This document shows, piece by piece, positions 1-10,911 of a DNA stretch of 64,000 nucleotides (the first letter of the stretch is position 1; the number at the start of each line of letters is the position of its first letter). The notes under the pieces were generated by a model. That model was not told the origin of the DNA, did not search any database, and was given only the letters and a program-made list of their open reading frames with translations. The stretch comes from Allacma fusca (Eukaryota > Arthropoda > Collembola > Symphypleona > Sminthuridae), in assembly GCA_947179485.1 (NCBI GenBank), contig OX359245.1, positions 56,965,067 to 57,029,066 on the forward strand. Reading direction: 5' to 3'. The translations under genes were made by a program, and so were the position numbers.

Positions 1-689
1 GTTATGTAAGGATTTCACCATTTGCTTTTTACCAAGCTTAATTACATTTTCTTGATCCCAATTTAAGTCTGAGTAAGTCACATTTGAATCTGCAACTTTT
101 CCTGAAGTGAATGATATTAGCTTCTGGGTCCTGTAGAAATCACTGCGTTTCAAATTTGTTGTTGCACACATTATGTCAGGTATTAAAATTGTGTTTGTCG
201 CAGCCTCAACAATTGCTAAAAGCCATGACGTGCGGGGGGAAGTATCCATTCCTCGTTCTCAGGCAACACATCGTCAGGTGGTAGTGGTGTATGCCAATGA
301 CCAGTTACAATGTCCGTATGTGTTACATTTATTAACTTGGCTTTGCGTAATCGTGCACATAAATACTTACTGTAAGTAAATTTGGATTTAAAAGATTTCA
401 TTTGTTTTTCCCACGATCCAGAAAAACCAAAATTATCCTTACCACCCAGAAAATGAGTTCCTGTATGTTTTTTAATAAACTTTAGTGGGTGCTTTTGCCT
501 TTTTTGACAGTTTGAACAACGAAATGCATTTCCTTTTATTCTGTTATAGCACTGAAGTTGTTCCATTAGTTCTTTCGTTTTCGTCTTTGGGTGACACTTA
601 AAGCAAACATCTAATCTCTTACTACACGGTCCTAAAACTGAACCAAGACAATAAAAATGGTCACCAGTATGAATATTAGGTTCCTTCAT
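1..689 (-). CDS. Unassigned protein fragment with Cys pairs, frameshifted, running off the left edge
   Basis: The reading frame starts with ATG at 689 and runs 157 codons to a stop near 216. It has Cys-x2-Cys pairs (VCFKC, RCSNC) and further scattered Cys and His, which suggests a metal-binding or transposon-derived protein, but I do not recognise the family. Near 234-239 there is a run of six G (C on the coding strand). Past this run a second minus-strand frame stays open for about 75 codons to the window edge. A one-base slip in the run would join the two frames. This is either a real frameshift in a decaying gene or a homopolymer error in the assembly. No intron acceptor or donor is needed to explain the switch. 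Function unknown. Confidence 0.4.
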
Positions 690-2220
690 GATATTTCCTA
701 ACTATAGTTGAAACTGATTGTGCACTTCGCCACCCTCGATTTCTTCGAATCGAATCAAATCTCGCTAACTCTATGGTTATTGAACTTGGAATATTTCCTT
801 AGAGCGACACAAAGTCTCACTTACAAAGTCAATTATGTCACTTATATCCCACAAAGTTAATTCGAAATCCATTTCGAATCGGTCTAAATGGTAAGTATAT
901 TCGTTGGCTACAAAAATGTTTACACATGTGAATCCTTGTTACAAACAGTTTCTGCGTTTAATATACTTCAATATTCTGGAACTAGTGTTATTGCCTGCTT
1001 GCGTCTCTACATAACTTGCGGTCAAAATGAAAGGAAGGCATGATTTAATACAAGAAAAATATAAATGATGACAAATATGGAGGGGGTTAGCAACGCAACC
1101 ACCCACACATAAGAAATCTAAAATAAATTTCGAGTAACCAATTAGAATTACAATCCCTTAAAATACGAATCGAATTAACCAATCAGAAAAACACGCTCCT
1201 CCTATCAATAATATTTCCACGAATCACCTTCTCAGTTCACTGAGCATAACAAACGTGAAAGTATAATTATCCGATGAGAACATTTGTGTCGCATCATTTT
1301 ATTACCAACCTTCAATCAGTGTAAACCGAAAAAATGCCGAAAAAGAATCATTACAGAAGACTCGTGCATGGGGACATTGAAGAGATACAAACAATCGAAA
1401 TATCCTCCAGTTTCGTTTAACGAAAATCAAGATAGTAGTGGCGAAGACAATGAGTTAACCAGTGTGGACGATGTGCCATGGAACAAAAGTTTTTTCGTTG
1501 GAAATGGTGTTATCTAGGCAAGAATAATTTTGTCATTGTTTTTGAGTTATTTATGTTTTTAAGTTATACTAATAATATCTATAATATTATCTAATAATAA
1601 ATATAATGTAAACGAAATATTACATTTTACAGTGTGGCAACGTTTTAGTTCGAAAAGCTTTCAATTCTTTCTATGAGTGTGACTTTTACTACTTGGGAAG
1701 GGAGAATGTCACACACAATAACCGCTTCTGGGTTCGTTTTTCCCAACTGGAATCACTTCAAGTGATTCAGTTAGTTGAAACGATCCTAAAACAGTTTGAG
1801 GATACACCAAAGGGTGAACTGCTTCCCTTTTTCAAGGGTAATAAAGACCGAGCAGTCATGGCAGTTGGTCAACAACGCAAAGCGGAATTTTGGCAAGAAC
1901 CAGATCTCTCAACATAAAACACCCGCATTCGAGTTACTCGATGTGAGATCACTGTGTCCTACCTATTCCACTTTAATCGACCTGTCTCGCCCGAAAAAAA
2001 TGCTCAATACTCGGGTTGGATTGGGTCAATACTGACCATCAGATTGCCCTACATGAAGCTCATTACGGAATTTATCAAGATGAAAAACTCCGAATAGCCC
2101 ACCATTACATCCACTTAAAACATTGTTAGTAAAACTAATGTTAATATTTGAAATAATTATTAATCTCTGAAGATAGCACAGAATGTCCCTAATTTTCAAA
2201 CAAGTAATTCGCAACACAAT
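690..2220. other. Stretch without a supported gene
   Basis: Several short plus-strand open frames occur here (77 codons at 1284-1517, 74 at 1693-1917, 79 at 1796-2035), but none shows a recognisable motif, consistent splice sites or a good start context. The first has a Ser/Glu/Asp-rich tail. They could be decayed exons, and I see no way to support them. Confidence 0.3.
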
Positions 2221-2239
2221 CATAGATGCAACAACCTTT

Positions 2240-3060
2240 TAAAAATAGGATTTTAATGTTACTTAAGAATTTAGTTATTTGAAGTAGTAAAATTTAAATT
2301 CTTTCAAAACATGCATTAGTTTAAACACATTTTAATGTAAATAATGTTTTATCACATATTGCTTTTTAAACAATATATATATATAACTTTTGTAATGAAT
2401 GCACACACACTGTCTCTTGCTTCCCTACTTCTCACAAAATTTAATTCAAAGAATACACACTTACTAAATATAAAAGTTAAACATAAATATTTGTTGACAA
2501 TATAACTTAACTTTAATTTTAAAAAACCTTACAACGTACAATTCACGTATTCAAAAGATAAATAAAGTTATAATGAAAACCCACAATATCATATGATAAA
2601 CAAAATAATAGCATAAAATAAAACTTAAACGTATAAAATTCAAAAACATTTCTGTTAGATTTTAATGTTACTTAAGTAATTCAATTTTTAATTACTAATG
2701 ATACTTTACTTTAATTAACTTTTTGTGAATTAATTTATTGTTTTTAATTTAGTTTTATTTAATTTTTATTACATATACTCTTTTAAAATAATGTGTATAA
2801 CTTTTATGATATATGTACCCACCCTGTCCCAAGTTTTCTTTCTCAAAACCCGAATGGATTCAAAGAATGGAAACTTACTACCTATAAAAGTTATCCACAA
2901 ATATTTTTAAAGTGTATATTTTCATTTTATTTTCAAGAAATAAACAAATAATTAATAAAATATAAGTAATTAACAAACACTGGTAAACAAAATATACATT
3001 CATAATCAGTCAATGAAAACACAAATTTATGTAATATAGTTAAATCAAACTTTAATGAAT
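2240..3060. repeat. Two diverged tandem copies of a roughly 410-bp AT-rich unit
   Basis: The motif TTAATGTTACTTAAG occurs near 2251 and again near 2662. The sequence after each copy stays alignable: a TATATAACTTTT-type stretch, then CACTGTC or CCCTGTC, then ATTCAAAGAAT and TATAAAAGTT blocks in the same order. This indicates an old direct duplication with a period of about 411 bp. No coding frame crosses it. Confidence 0.5.
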
Positions 3061-3163
3061 AAAACTTCAAACACATTTCTATTTTGGTCTGTTTTTATAA
3101 ATTATTCCAAATTGGTATCTTCATCATCCATGTTCTTTATGTTCCTGGATAAGGAGTGCTTGA

Positions 3164-4179
3164 TCAATTTTCTGCAAGTGGAGTTCCTCCCGGTGAAACA
3201 ACAACACACTCATCGTCGTCCCAATCGTTCCAATTGCAGCTCATGACTTGAGCATCACGAATTGCAAAAGCTTTTATTCGGAAGTCTTTGTACATTTGCT
3301 GGAATCCCGAATCTTCGTAAAGATGATCCATATTTGTGTTGGAGCCTTCGATTTTTACTGTAGTGGCCATCAAAAATTTATCAAAATCTCTTCTCTCAGA
3401 CGCCATTTGCTTCGTATCAGCTCTTTTTATTTGAGCGTCCACAATTTCACCATCTTGTAGAACTTGTTCGGGCTGCTCTTCATTAATATTGTCAAAATGT
3501 TTTTCAATTTCAGTTGAGCCAGTGATATTTAACTGCTCAACTTCCCAAAACTGCTCCAAAACTTCATCAAACTTGGTTGATGCATCCAGAATCGGTTCCA
3601 ACGGTTGTTGTTGATTTTCGGGTTCTTTTTGTTGTTCTTGTTGCTGCTGTTGCTGCTCTTGCAGTTCTTGTCGCTGTTCATCTTGTTGTTCTTGTTGTTC
3701 TCGTTGTTGGTTTTGTTGTTCCTGTCGTTCGGCGGTGTTCCTGGATTCCAGGGAAATCTCCGTTACAGTAGCCGAAACCACAAGGGAAGCTTCAACCGAT
3801 GCAATTATCAGTGCTGCGGGCATAGCGTCTTCACCTACCACTTGAGTTAATGTGGAAATATCTTCAATTCGCTTTGCCTTTTTGACTGATGTCTTGAAAC
3901 ATTCAACATCTTTGTTTTCCTTGCGTTTTCCATGCAAGGATTTTGGGGGTGAGTTTGGATCAGAGCCCAGAGTCTTCGCCAAAAATGTCTCAATTCTTGT
4001 TTGAGACCTTGGTTCCTTGAGGCCGGTGTGTTGCTTTCCCTCACCAGAATTGTTTCTACCAAGATGTAATTTCTCAGACTTATCTGATTCCTTGTTTTTG
4101 AAAGAACTTCCGAAGCGAGTATTTTGTTTCCAACTTCCACCGCCTTTACCGCTTGAGATTTTCTTCATCTCCGAAGAAT
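3164..4179 (-). CDS. Terminal exon of the RING-like gene, Gln/Glu-rich
   Basis: This exon opens after a TTTGTAG acceptor (phase 1) and has 338 codons including the stop. The order is a basic N-terminal segment rich in Ser, Lys and Gly, a middle tract dominated by Gln and Glu (roughly 150-200 codons in), and an acidic C-terminus with a WNDWDDDE cluster. The Gln-rich part makes long leucine- and valine-rich open frames on the plus strand, which are shadows. A 1-kb frame this clear on the minus strand supports past or present coding function. No enzyme motif is visible. Confidence 0.55.
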
Positions 4180-4189
4180 CTACAAAGTA

Positions 4190-4740
4190 ATTAAAAATAC
4201 ACGTATTAAGAAACTAATAAACATATAATAAATAAAAATAGACGTAATAAATAAACAATAATCCAGTAGTAAATAAATTAAACATGTAATAAATAACAAT
4301 AACTATGTAATAAAAAATGCAACTGGAATTAAAAATAAACATCGAATAAAGAATAAATATCGAATAAAAAATAAACATGGACTACAGAATAAACAATAAA
4401 AAACAAACTACGTATAAAAAAATTAACACAGAAATAAAAAACTTGGAATAAAAAATAACCATAGAATAAAAATAAATAAACGTGGAATAAAAAATAACCT
4501 TAGAATAAAAATAAATAAACGTGGTATAAAAATAACCATAGAATTAAAATAAATAAGCGTGGAATAAAAAATAACCATAGAATAAAATAAATAAACAAGG
4601 AAGAAAAAATAACCATAGAAGTAAAAGATAAACACGAAATAAAAATTAAAAAATTCACGTGGAATAAAAAATTAACGTGGAACAAAAATTAACGTGAAAA
4701 CCAAATTAACATGAAATAAAAAATAAAAAGGAATAAATAT
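4190..4740. repeat. A-rich minisatellite, unit about 39 bp
   Basis: Within the intron between exons 4953-4843 and 4179-3164, the plus strand is built of AATAAA-rich units. From about 4443 to 4640 a unit of 38-39 bp (GGAATAAAAAATAACCATAG plus an AATAAAAATAAATAAACGT part) recurs about five times with small changes, grading into less regular AATAAA repeats on both sides. Confidence 0.7.
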
Positions 4741-5456
4741 GTAGGTACAGCACTGAATATCGGCGAAGCGAAGAAGTGTTCGTTTCGTAGTTAAAACTGC
4801 AAATAAACTATAAATTTCTAGTAAAGTATTTAATTTCAGTACCTTTATTATGGGAAGTTTTGTGTGTAAGTTCCTTTGCATTTGGTTGGTTACCCCGCTT
4901 CCCACTAGTCTCCTGCCGACTGACCCCCCTGTGGCTGGACTTTGGTTTTGAAACTTAAAATTAAAAATATTCAAAATTAATAATTACACATCACCCTGTA
5001 TTTGATCCCTTGTTTAATTACCGAGTGAACATACTTACATAGATGCATAAATTTATACAAGTCTTATAAAAAATATCATAATTATAATATTGTAGCATAA
5101 TAATATATTTACAAATTACACACCAAATTACATTACATATACATATTACATATACACACCAAATTCACATTAATAATAATTAAAACACATTTATACCTTT
5201 GTTTTTCAGTGGTTTTGCTTTAAAATTCCCCCCCCCCACGGTTTATCGACAGCAAGCTGCTCACCACCTGCAGCCTCATCGTTTTCCACCACTTCGTCCC
5301 CATCCTCCCAGAAATCTAGACAAAAATAATTAATATATTTAGTGAACCTTGTAAAATAGTAAACCCTACTTTCAAATGCCGATGCGAAAGAGCCTGTCGA
5401 TTCGCGCACCATAGTTCTAATTTAATACAGGCAAGCTTCAATTAGTATAAACTTAC

Positions 5457-5843
5457 CATCAGAATCATAACCCAATTGCTCAATTGGTTGGCTCTCATGA
5501 ACTTGGATAAGTTCACTTGTCTTGAGAGCAACTTGCTCATACATACGTATTAGCCGTCTGTTTGTCTTCTTTTGGTCGTCAATAAGTTCCTCAAATCGCT
5601 CATTGAGTTTTTCAATATCTTGAACAAGTTTTTTCTCGGCATCGGGACGATGCCTCTCCACATGACGAACGTAGTGACCAACTTCAAGCACTCGATTTAT
5701 TCCTGCTGGAATAAATATCACTCCGGTTTGTTGTGTGATTGGTTTACCACAATTTCCGCCCTTCCACATTGCTGGGCATTTTGTGGAGACATCGGCCGAT
5801 TTACGAGCTTTCATCTGCTCGTAAATGGCTTGCAGCAGACAAT
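5457..5843 (-). CDS. Internal exon of the RING-like gene (second RING half plus coiled coil)
   Basis: The acceptor TTTTATTCCAG lies before 5843 and the donor GTAAGT after 5457. The 129-codon exon starts with the last Cys of the CKHFYHKDC core, then has a CP-x-MWKGGNC-GKPI pair of Cys, then a heptad-like helical stretch around KKLVQDIEKLNERFEELIDDQKK. The frame joins the disrupted exon upstream and the small exon 5315-5265 downstream, both phase 1. Confidence 0.55.
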
Positions 5844-5959
5844 CTGGAATAAAATGTAAATATTAAACCATAATTAAATTTTAAATCCCTAAAACATATT
5901 ATTTAAAATATTCTATAAACTGAATTTTAAAAAAATACACTTACCTTTGTGGTAGAAAT

Positions 5960-6174
5960 TGTGTTGGAATGTCTGAATATGTGAAGTTGTAATTATGAAT
6001 ATTTGGCATTCCAATAATGATCATGAGATGCAATGATGAATATTGCATTGGTGACTGGCAGTCACTCACTAGCTCCTTAACCTTACACTTCTATCTTCTA
6101 ATAAAGATAATATTTATTATACCCATCGCTTTTGCATCTCTATTTCTACACCCGCATCAGCGCATAACAACACA
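5960..6174 (+). repeat. 5' LTR
   Basis: 215 bp, TG...CA ends. It contains AATAAA at 6100-6105, a likely polyadenylation signal. It matches the 3' LTR at every base I compared. The preceding GAAAT (5955-5959) is the target duplication. Confidence 0.95.
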
Positions 6175-6190
6175 TGGTGGCAGACGGTAA
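6175..6190 (+). promoter_or_regulatory. Candidate primer-binding site
   Basis: TGGTGGCAGACGG begins immediately after the CA end of the left LTR, where a tRNA 3' end normally pairs (TGG is the complement of CCA). I could not assign the primer tRNA with certainty. Confidence 0.55.
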
Positions 6191-6271
6191 AAGTTAAGTT
6201 GTTTAAATCAGTTTACGTGAAATAAATTGTGTGAGTTTCTGGGAAGCCGGAATAGCAAGAACGTTGAGAAA

Positions 6272-8152
6272 ATGAGTGACTCCGTCAGAGCTCCGGAACC
6301 CTTTACATTTTCTTCTCCTTCAGAATGGAATAACTGGAAGCGCCGGTTTGAACGGTATGCCAGGGTTATCGACGTGAAAGGAGCTGAGAAGAAAATAAAT
6401 TTGATGTTGTATTTAATGGGTGATCCGGCGGATGATATTTTGAAAACTTTTAATCTCCAAGATGACGAGTTAAAAGTTTACGACGCAGTTACTGGCAAAT
6501 TTGAAGTGTATTTCATGGGTCAGAGGAATACGATTTATGAGCGTGCCCGGTTCCATACACGAACACAGTTGGAAAATGAACCGGTGGATGATTTCGTGAC
6601 TGATTTGCACAGGTTAGCACAGCATTGTGAGTATAAAGATTTTAAGGACGAATTCATTCGTGACAGAATTGTGGTTGGGGTTTTGGATAAACGTCTGTCC
6701 GAAAAACTCCAGTTACAGTCGGGTTTGACGCTGGAAACGGCAATCATCAAAGTGCGGCAGCATGAAGCAGTGCGAAAGCAGCAGGAACTGTTGTCAAATG
6801 GCACAGCTTCTTCCGTTGATCGAGTCCGTCCTGATAAATCCTATGAGAAGGTTAAATCCAGCAACAATGAAAAACCAACAGACTCTATGTGGGTTTGCTA
6901 TAAATGTGGCTCGCCAAAAAAGCACCACAAAGATAAATGTCCAGCGAAAGACGTGGAGTGTCGTGAGTGTGGGAAGAATGGACACTACGCTCGAGTATGC
7001 AAAAACAAGAAAACTCACCAAGCGTCAAGTTCGAAAGTGAACTGTGTTTCTGAAGAGATTGCGTTTTTAGGGGCAATAGAAGACAGTGAGAATAGAGATG
7101 AAGTCAATGCTCGATGGTCAGCAAATGTGCTGGTGGAAAATGTTCCAGTCTATTTTAAATTAGATCCCGGAGCTGAGGTCACAGTCATCCCTGAATTGCT
7201 GTTTCAAAGTAAGTTAAAGTCTTTGGCGCTAGAAAAATCGGATAGACAATTGTGCGGACCATCCAGGGATAAATTGGAAACTCTTGGTATGATTCGTTGC
7301 AAAATTTCAGTCAAAGATAAGGAAATCAACACAAAAGTGTATGTGGCAAGAGGACTACAACGTTCATTATTGGGTGTGACTGAGTGTGAGCGTTTGGGTT
7401 TGGTAAAACGCATAAATGCTATTAATGGTCAGGAATCAAAAGTTGATCCGTTAAAGGAATTTCCTGAAATATTTTCTGGCCTTGGAAAAATGGAAGGCGA
7501 GTACTCCATAAAACTAAAAGACGGGGCAAAACCCTTTGCTATTAGTCAACCTAGAAGAGTCCCATTGCCACTTCTGGATAAATTGAAGGATCAATTAGAT
7601 GCAATGCTCAAAATGGGAGTGATTGAAAAAGTTGATCAGCCGACTGAATGGTGTGCTCCATGTGTATGTGTATTGAAGCCCAATGGAACTTTGCGAGTGT
7701 GTGTGGATTTAGTTAAACTGAATGAATCAGTCCAGAGAGAGAACTATCCAATGCCAATTGTGGAGCATTCTTTGGCGAAAATGGCTGGCGCAGTAATTTT
7801 TTCCAAACTTGACCAGAATAACAGTTTTTGGCAAATAAAACTATGCGAAAAATCAAAGTTGTTGACCACATTCATAACCCCCTTTGGTAGATTCTGCTTT
7901 CTAAGAGTTCCTTTTGGAATTTCCTCCGCACCCGAACATGTGAACAAGCGAATAACTGAAATTTTAATTGGACTTGAAGGCTCTCACAATCATATGGATG
8001 ATATTTGTATATGGGGATTTGACGTTAAAGGGCATGACCAAAACTTGCGAGCAGTGCTTCGTACATTACAGAAGCATGGTGTTACTTTAAACGCTTCAAA
8101 GTGTGAATTTGGAGTACCTGAAATTAAATATTTGGGACACATAATAATTTAA
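6272..8152 (+). CDS. Gag, protease and reverse transcriptase of the LTR element
   Basis: I take the ATG at 6272 as start; the open frame extends upstream to 6227 without an ATG. Encoded in order: a Gag capsid-like helical region, two Cys/His zinc knuckles (around 6890-7003), a retropepsin region with the motif D-P-G-A at 7163 where D-[ST]-G is usual, then the reverse transcriptase with TPFGRFCFLRVPFG and the catalytic block H-M-D-D at 7991-8002 where [YF]-x-D-D is usual. The frame stops with TAA at 8150-8152 right after the YLGHI motif that normally leads into the RT connection domain. The protein would act in particles that copy element RNA to DNA. The stop comes from a frame change and not from a normal end. 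Confidence 0.9.
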   Translation: MSDSVRAPEPFTFSSPSEWNNWKRRFERYARVIDVKGAEKKINLMLYLMGDPADDILKTFNLQDDELKVYDAVTGKFEVYFMGQRNTIYERARFHTRTQLENEPVDDFVTDLHRLAQHCEYKDFKDEFIRDRIVVGVLDKRLSEKLQLQSGLTLETAIIKVRQHEAVRKQQELLSNGTASSVDRVRPDKSYEKVKSSNNEKPTDSMWVCYKCGSPKKHHKDKCPAKDVECRECGKNGHYARVCKNKKTHQASSSKVNCVSEEIAFLGAIEDSENRDEVNARWSANVLVENVPVYFKLDPGAEVTVIPELLFQSKLKSLALEKSDRQLCGPSRDKLETLGMIRCKISVKDKEINTKVYVARGLQRSLLGVTECERLGLVKRINAINGQESKVDPLKEFPEIFSGLGKMEGEYSIKLKDGAKPFAISQPRRVPLPLLDKLKDQLDAMLKMGVIEKVDQPTEWCAPCVCVLKPNGTLRVCVDLVKLNESVQRENYPMPIVEHSLAKMAGAVIFSKLDQNNSFWQIKLCEKSKLLTTFITPFGRFCFLRVPFGISSAPEHVNKRITEILIGLEGSHNHMDDICIWGFDVKGHDQNLRAVLRTLQKHGVTLNASKCEFGVPEIKYLGHIII

Positions 8153-10110
8153 AGGGATTACATCCTGATCCTATAAAAGTGGAAGCGGTGTTAAAAATGA
8201 ACTATCCCGCAAATGAAAGTGAGTTACGTTGTTTTTTGGGGCTTGTAACATATATGGGTAAATTTTTGCCTCATTTATCCACTAAATCCAAACCGTTGAA
8301 TGATCTACTAAACAAAGAGTTTCATTGGCAAGACTGGCATAAAACCGCTTTCAATGAAATTGTAAAAGACCTCACTTCTTTCCCAGTACTTGCCATATTT
8401 GATTTGAAAAAGCCCACTGTGGTTTCTGCTGACTCTTCGTCTTATGGATTGGGAGCTGTTTTAAAACAGAGGCAGGAAGATGGAATCTGGAAGCCTGTTG
8501 CATATGCTTCCAGAACATTGAGCTCTAGCGAGAGAAATTATGCACAAATCGAGAAGGAAGCGCTTGCTTTAACATGGGCGTGTGAAAGGTTTAAGGATTT
8601 TATTACCGGGTTACATGTTTCTTTAGAAACCGACCATAAACCTCTATTGGCTATCTTTAAACATAAACAGTTAGATGAACTTTCACCTCGGTTACAGCGC
8701 TTTCGTATGAAACTTATGCAATATGATTATGACATTTTCTATACCCCTGGTAAGGATTTAGTTCCTGTGGATGTTCTTTCCCGGCAACCGCTAAAACAAT
8801 TGAATGTGGGAATCTTGGAAAATGAAGTACAGGCTCAGGTAAACTTAGTAGTTGAGTATATCCCTGCTAGTGACAAAAAGTTAAAGGAGATTTACTTGAA
8901 GCAACAAGATGATTTTGATTGTGCACAAGTGCGTAAATATGTACTTGATGGTTGGCCGTCTCATGTGCCTTCAACACTTAAAGCATATTCCAGTGCAAGA
9001 GATGACATATCAATTAATAATGGGTTGTTGATGAGAGGAATTAGATTGATAATTCCAAGTGCATTGCGGGGTGAAATGTTACAGCGAATACACAGTGGAC
9101 ATTTTGGTATTGTAAAATGCCGTGCACGAGCCAAGGAATCTGTGTGGTGGCCAGGAATTTCCTCCCAAATAAAACAGATTGTGGAAGAATGCGTTATATG
9201 TACAGAGCATCGGCAGAGTAGACATGAACCATTAATTCCATCTACATTTCCTACACGCCCATGGGAAATTGTTGCCATTGATTTGTTTCATGAAAGTGGC
9301 AAATGGTATTTACTTATGACTGATTATTATTCCCGATTTCCTGAAGTAGCCTTACTTACATCGTTGTCAGCTGGGAGTATAATTACACATTGCAAATCTT
9401 TTTTCGCTCGACATGGAATTCCAGACATCCTGAGGAGTGATAATGGACCCCAGTTTGAACCTATTCGTACAAAAGCATTTCAAGATTTTGCATCAGCTTA
9501 TGGATTCAAGCATGTTAGTTCGAGCCCAATGTTTCCACAGAGTAATGGGTTTGTGGAATCCATGGTTAAAATAATCAAGCGTGGATTTCAGAAAAATGAA
9601 GATATTTATAAATCTTTGCTTGAATATCGGGTGACGCCACTTGCAAATGGCTATAGTCCAGCCAGATTATTAATGGGTAGGAATTTAAAGTCGTTCTTGC
9701 CCACTTCTCCTGCGAATTTACAACCTTCCCTGGTCGAAAAGGACATTCTTTTGGATAAAGAGGAGAAGAGAGTGGAATCTCAAAAACGAAATTATGACAT
9801 TCGCCATGGGGTAATTCCTGACAAAATACTTCAGCCAGGCGACAACGTATTCATACATGACAAAAATGCGTGGGGAGTGATTGAGAAGAATGCGGAGACT
9901 CCTCGTTCCTATGTAATTAATACGGCGGATGGATCCTACAGGAGAAATAGCTACATGCTTTCAAAAGGGAAATCATCGGAAATAGAAGTTCCAATCAAAA
10001 CGGAAGATTTCGGAAGTGCTGATTCTCCGATCTCTAAAGACAGTTCTATTTTGCGGCGATCTGGCAGAATTATTAAAAAGCCTGATTTCTTAAACTATAA
10101 GACATTTTAA
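8153..10110 (+). CDS. RNase H and integrase part of Pol, frameshifted from the upstream frame
   Basis: This frame continues Pol in a different phase from the upstream frame. There is no genuine ATG at the break (the first start-like codon is GTG at 8179), so it depended on the upstream frame. It encodes RT-connection and RNase H with the expected acidic residues (VSADSSSYG, IEKEAL, LETDHKPL, DVLSR), then an H-x-H-C-C zinc region (IHSGHFG ... CVICTEH) and the integrase core with D (VAIDLF), D (RSDNGPQF) and E (GFVESMVK). It ends at a TAA shortly before the polypurine tract. The domains look intact in contrast to the upstream catalytic oddities. Confidence 0.9.
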
Positions 10111-10141
10111 AGTTATAAAAACAAATCTTGTTCAGGGAGGA

Positions 10142-10356
10142 TGTGTTGGAATGTCTGAATATGTGAAGTTGTAATTATGAATATTTGGCATTCCAATAAT
10201 GATCATGAGATGCAATGATGAATATTGCATTGGTGACTGGCAGTCACTCACTAGCTCCTTAACCTTACACTTCTATCTTCTAATAAAGATAATATTTATT
10301 ATACCCATCGCTTTTGCATCTCTATTTCTACACCCGCATCAGCGCATAACAACACA
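10142..10356 (+). repeat. 3' LTR
   Basis: The second copy of the 215-bp LTR, directly after the polypurine tract CAGGGAGGA and followed by the second GAAAT target copy at 10357-10361. On its right the host exon of the minus-strand RING-like gene resumes. Confidence 0.95.
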
Positions 10357-10911
10357 GAAATGTTTGCACTTTGTAGTCAAGAAAATCCCACCCTTTGCTG
10401 CATAAGAAAAATCTGAGTCTGGTGTGTTATCCAACAAATCAAAGTAATTCAATAGAATTTCCCTGGCTACTTTTTTATCCACAATTTTCTCTTCCTGCTT
10501 CCTTTTAAATTTAATAACACCTTCCCCGAACAGGCTAAACCTGCACAGATCGTAATTGCACACAGCAATATGACTAACTGTTCCTACCTGGCTTTGAGCT
10601 ATTTTCCCAAGTTTTTTTAACGCCTGAAAATTATCAAAGGCAACCCTAACTGCACCAATGTAATTACAAGACTACGCTTACATGTGTAAATGCAATACCA
10701 TTAAAATGCACGCATTTTCCAGCCCAGAGCATACCATTTCTATGTATGTACATATACATATTACATGATACATATATACAAACACAACTTCTTAATTCAA
10801 GTTCATATTTTACAACGTTAAATTAGTTTAACACCTTTTTAACTAACCTAGAAGTTAGGAATGCAATAAATTCCGGAAAATCATCAAAAGTGCTTACCAA
10901 GTTCGAAATTA

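Larger units (their letters stand above)
5960..10356 (+). mobile_element. Complete Ty3/gypsy LTR retrotransposon, recently inserted
   Basis: The element is 4397 bp. The two 215-bp LTRs (5960-6174 and 10142-10356) read as identical, begin TGTGTTGG and end AACACA. They are flanked by the 5-bp duplication GAAAT (5955-5959 and 10357-10361). A TGG-starting primer-binding candidate follows the left LTR at 6175, and a purine tract CAGGGAGGA (10133-10141) precedes the right LTR. Gene order is Gag (two zinc knuckles), protease, reverse transcriptase, RNase H, integrase, which is the Ty3/gypsy order; no env and no chromodomain are evident. Pol is broken by a frame change at about 8150. Identical LTRs mean a young insertion, yet several catalytic positions look abnormal, so this copy was probably mobilised by proteins supplied in trans or decayed just before insertion. 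Confidence 0.95.
3164..10623 (-). pseudogene. RING-like, Gln-rich protein gene split by an LTR retrotransposon
   Basis: Minus-strand exons inferred from splice sites: 10623-10357 continuing at 5954-5945 once the inserted element and one target-site copy are removed, then 5843-5457, 5315-5265, 4953-4843 and 4179-3164 (stop). The five coding junctions keep one frame. Across the first junction the protein reads CKHFYHKDC, a Cys-x-His-x2-His-x2-Cys core as in RING fingers, followed by a later CP...NCGKPI pair. The usual first Cys-x2-Cys pair is not seen close upstream, so this is a variant or incomplete RING. After it comes a predicted coiled coil (EKKLVQDIEKLNERFEEL region). The last exon holds a basic Ser/Lys-rich part, then a long Gln/Glu-rich tract and an acidic end. 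The Ty3/gypsy insertion at 5960-10356 falls in the first listed exon, ten bases before its GTAAGT donor. The 5' start lies upstream and was not found. If the insertion is fixed, the gene is disrupted. RING-based E3 activity is only a guess from the motif. Confidence 0.5.

Noticed and set aside
3577-3850. Plus-strand frames of leucine and valine runs
   Set aside because: They are antisense to the Gln/Glu-rich exon of the minus-strand gene, which has splice-site and frame support.
4190-4740. CRISPR-like array
   Set aside because: Units are contiguous without unique spacers, and the setting is a eukaryotic intron; it is a minisatellite.
8140-8160. Programmed -1 frameshift within pol of the LTR element
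   Set aside because: The break lies between reverse transcriptase and RNase H, not between gag and pol, and no X-XXY-YYZ slippery heptamer is present in the reading phase. A mutation is simpler.
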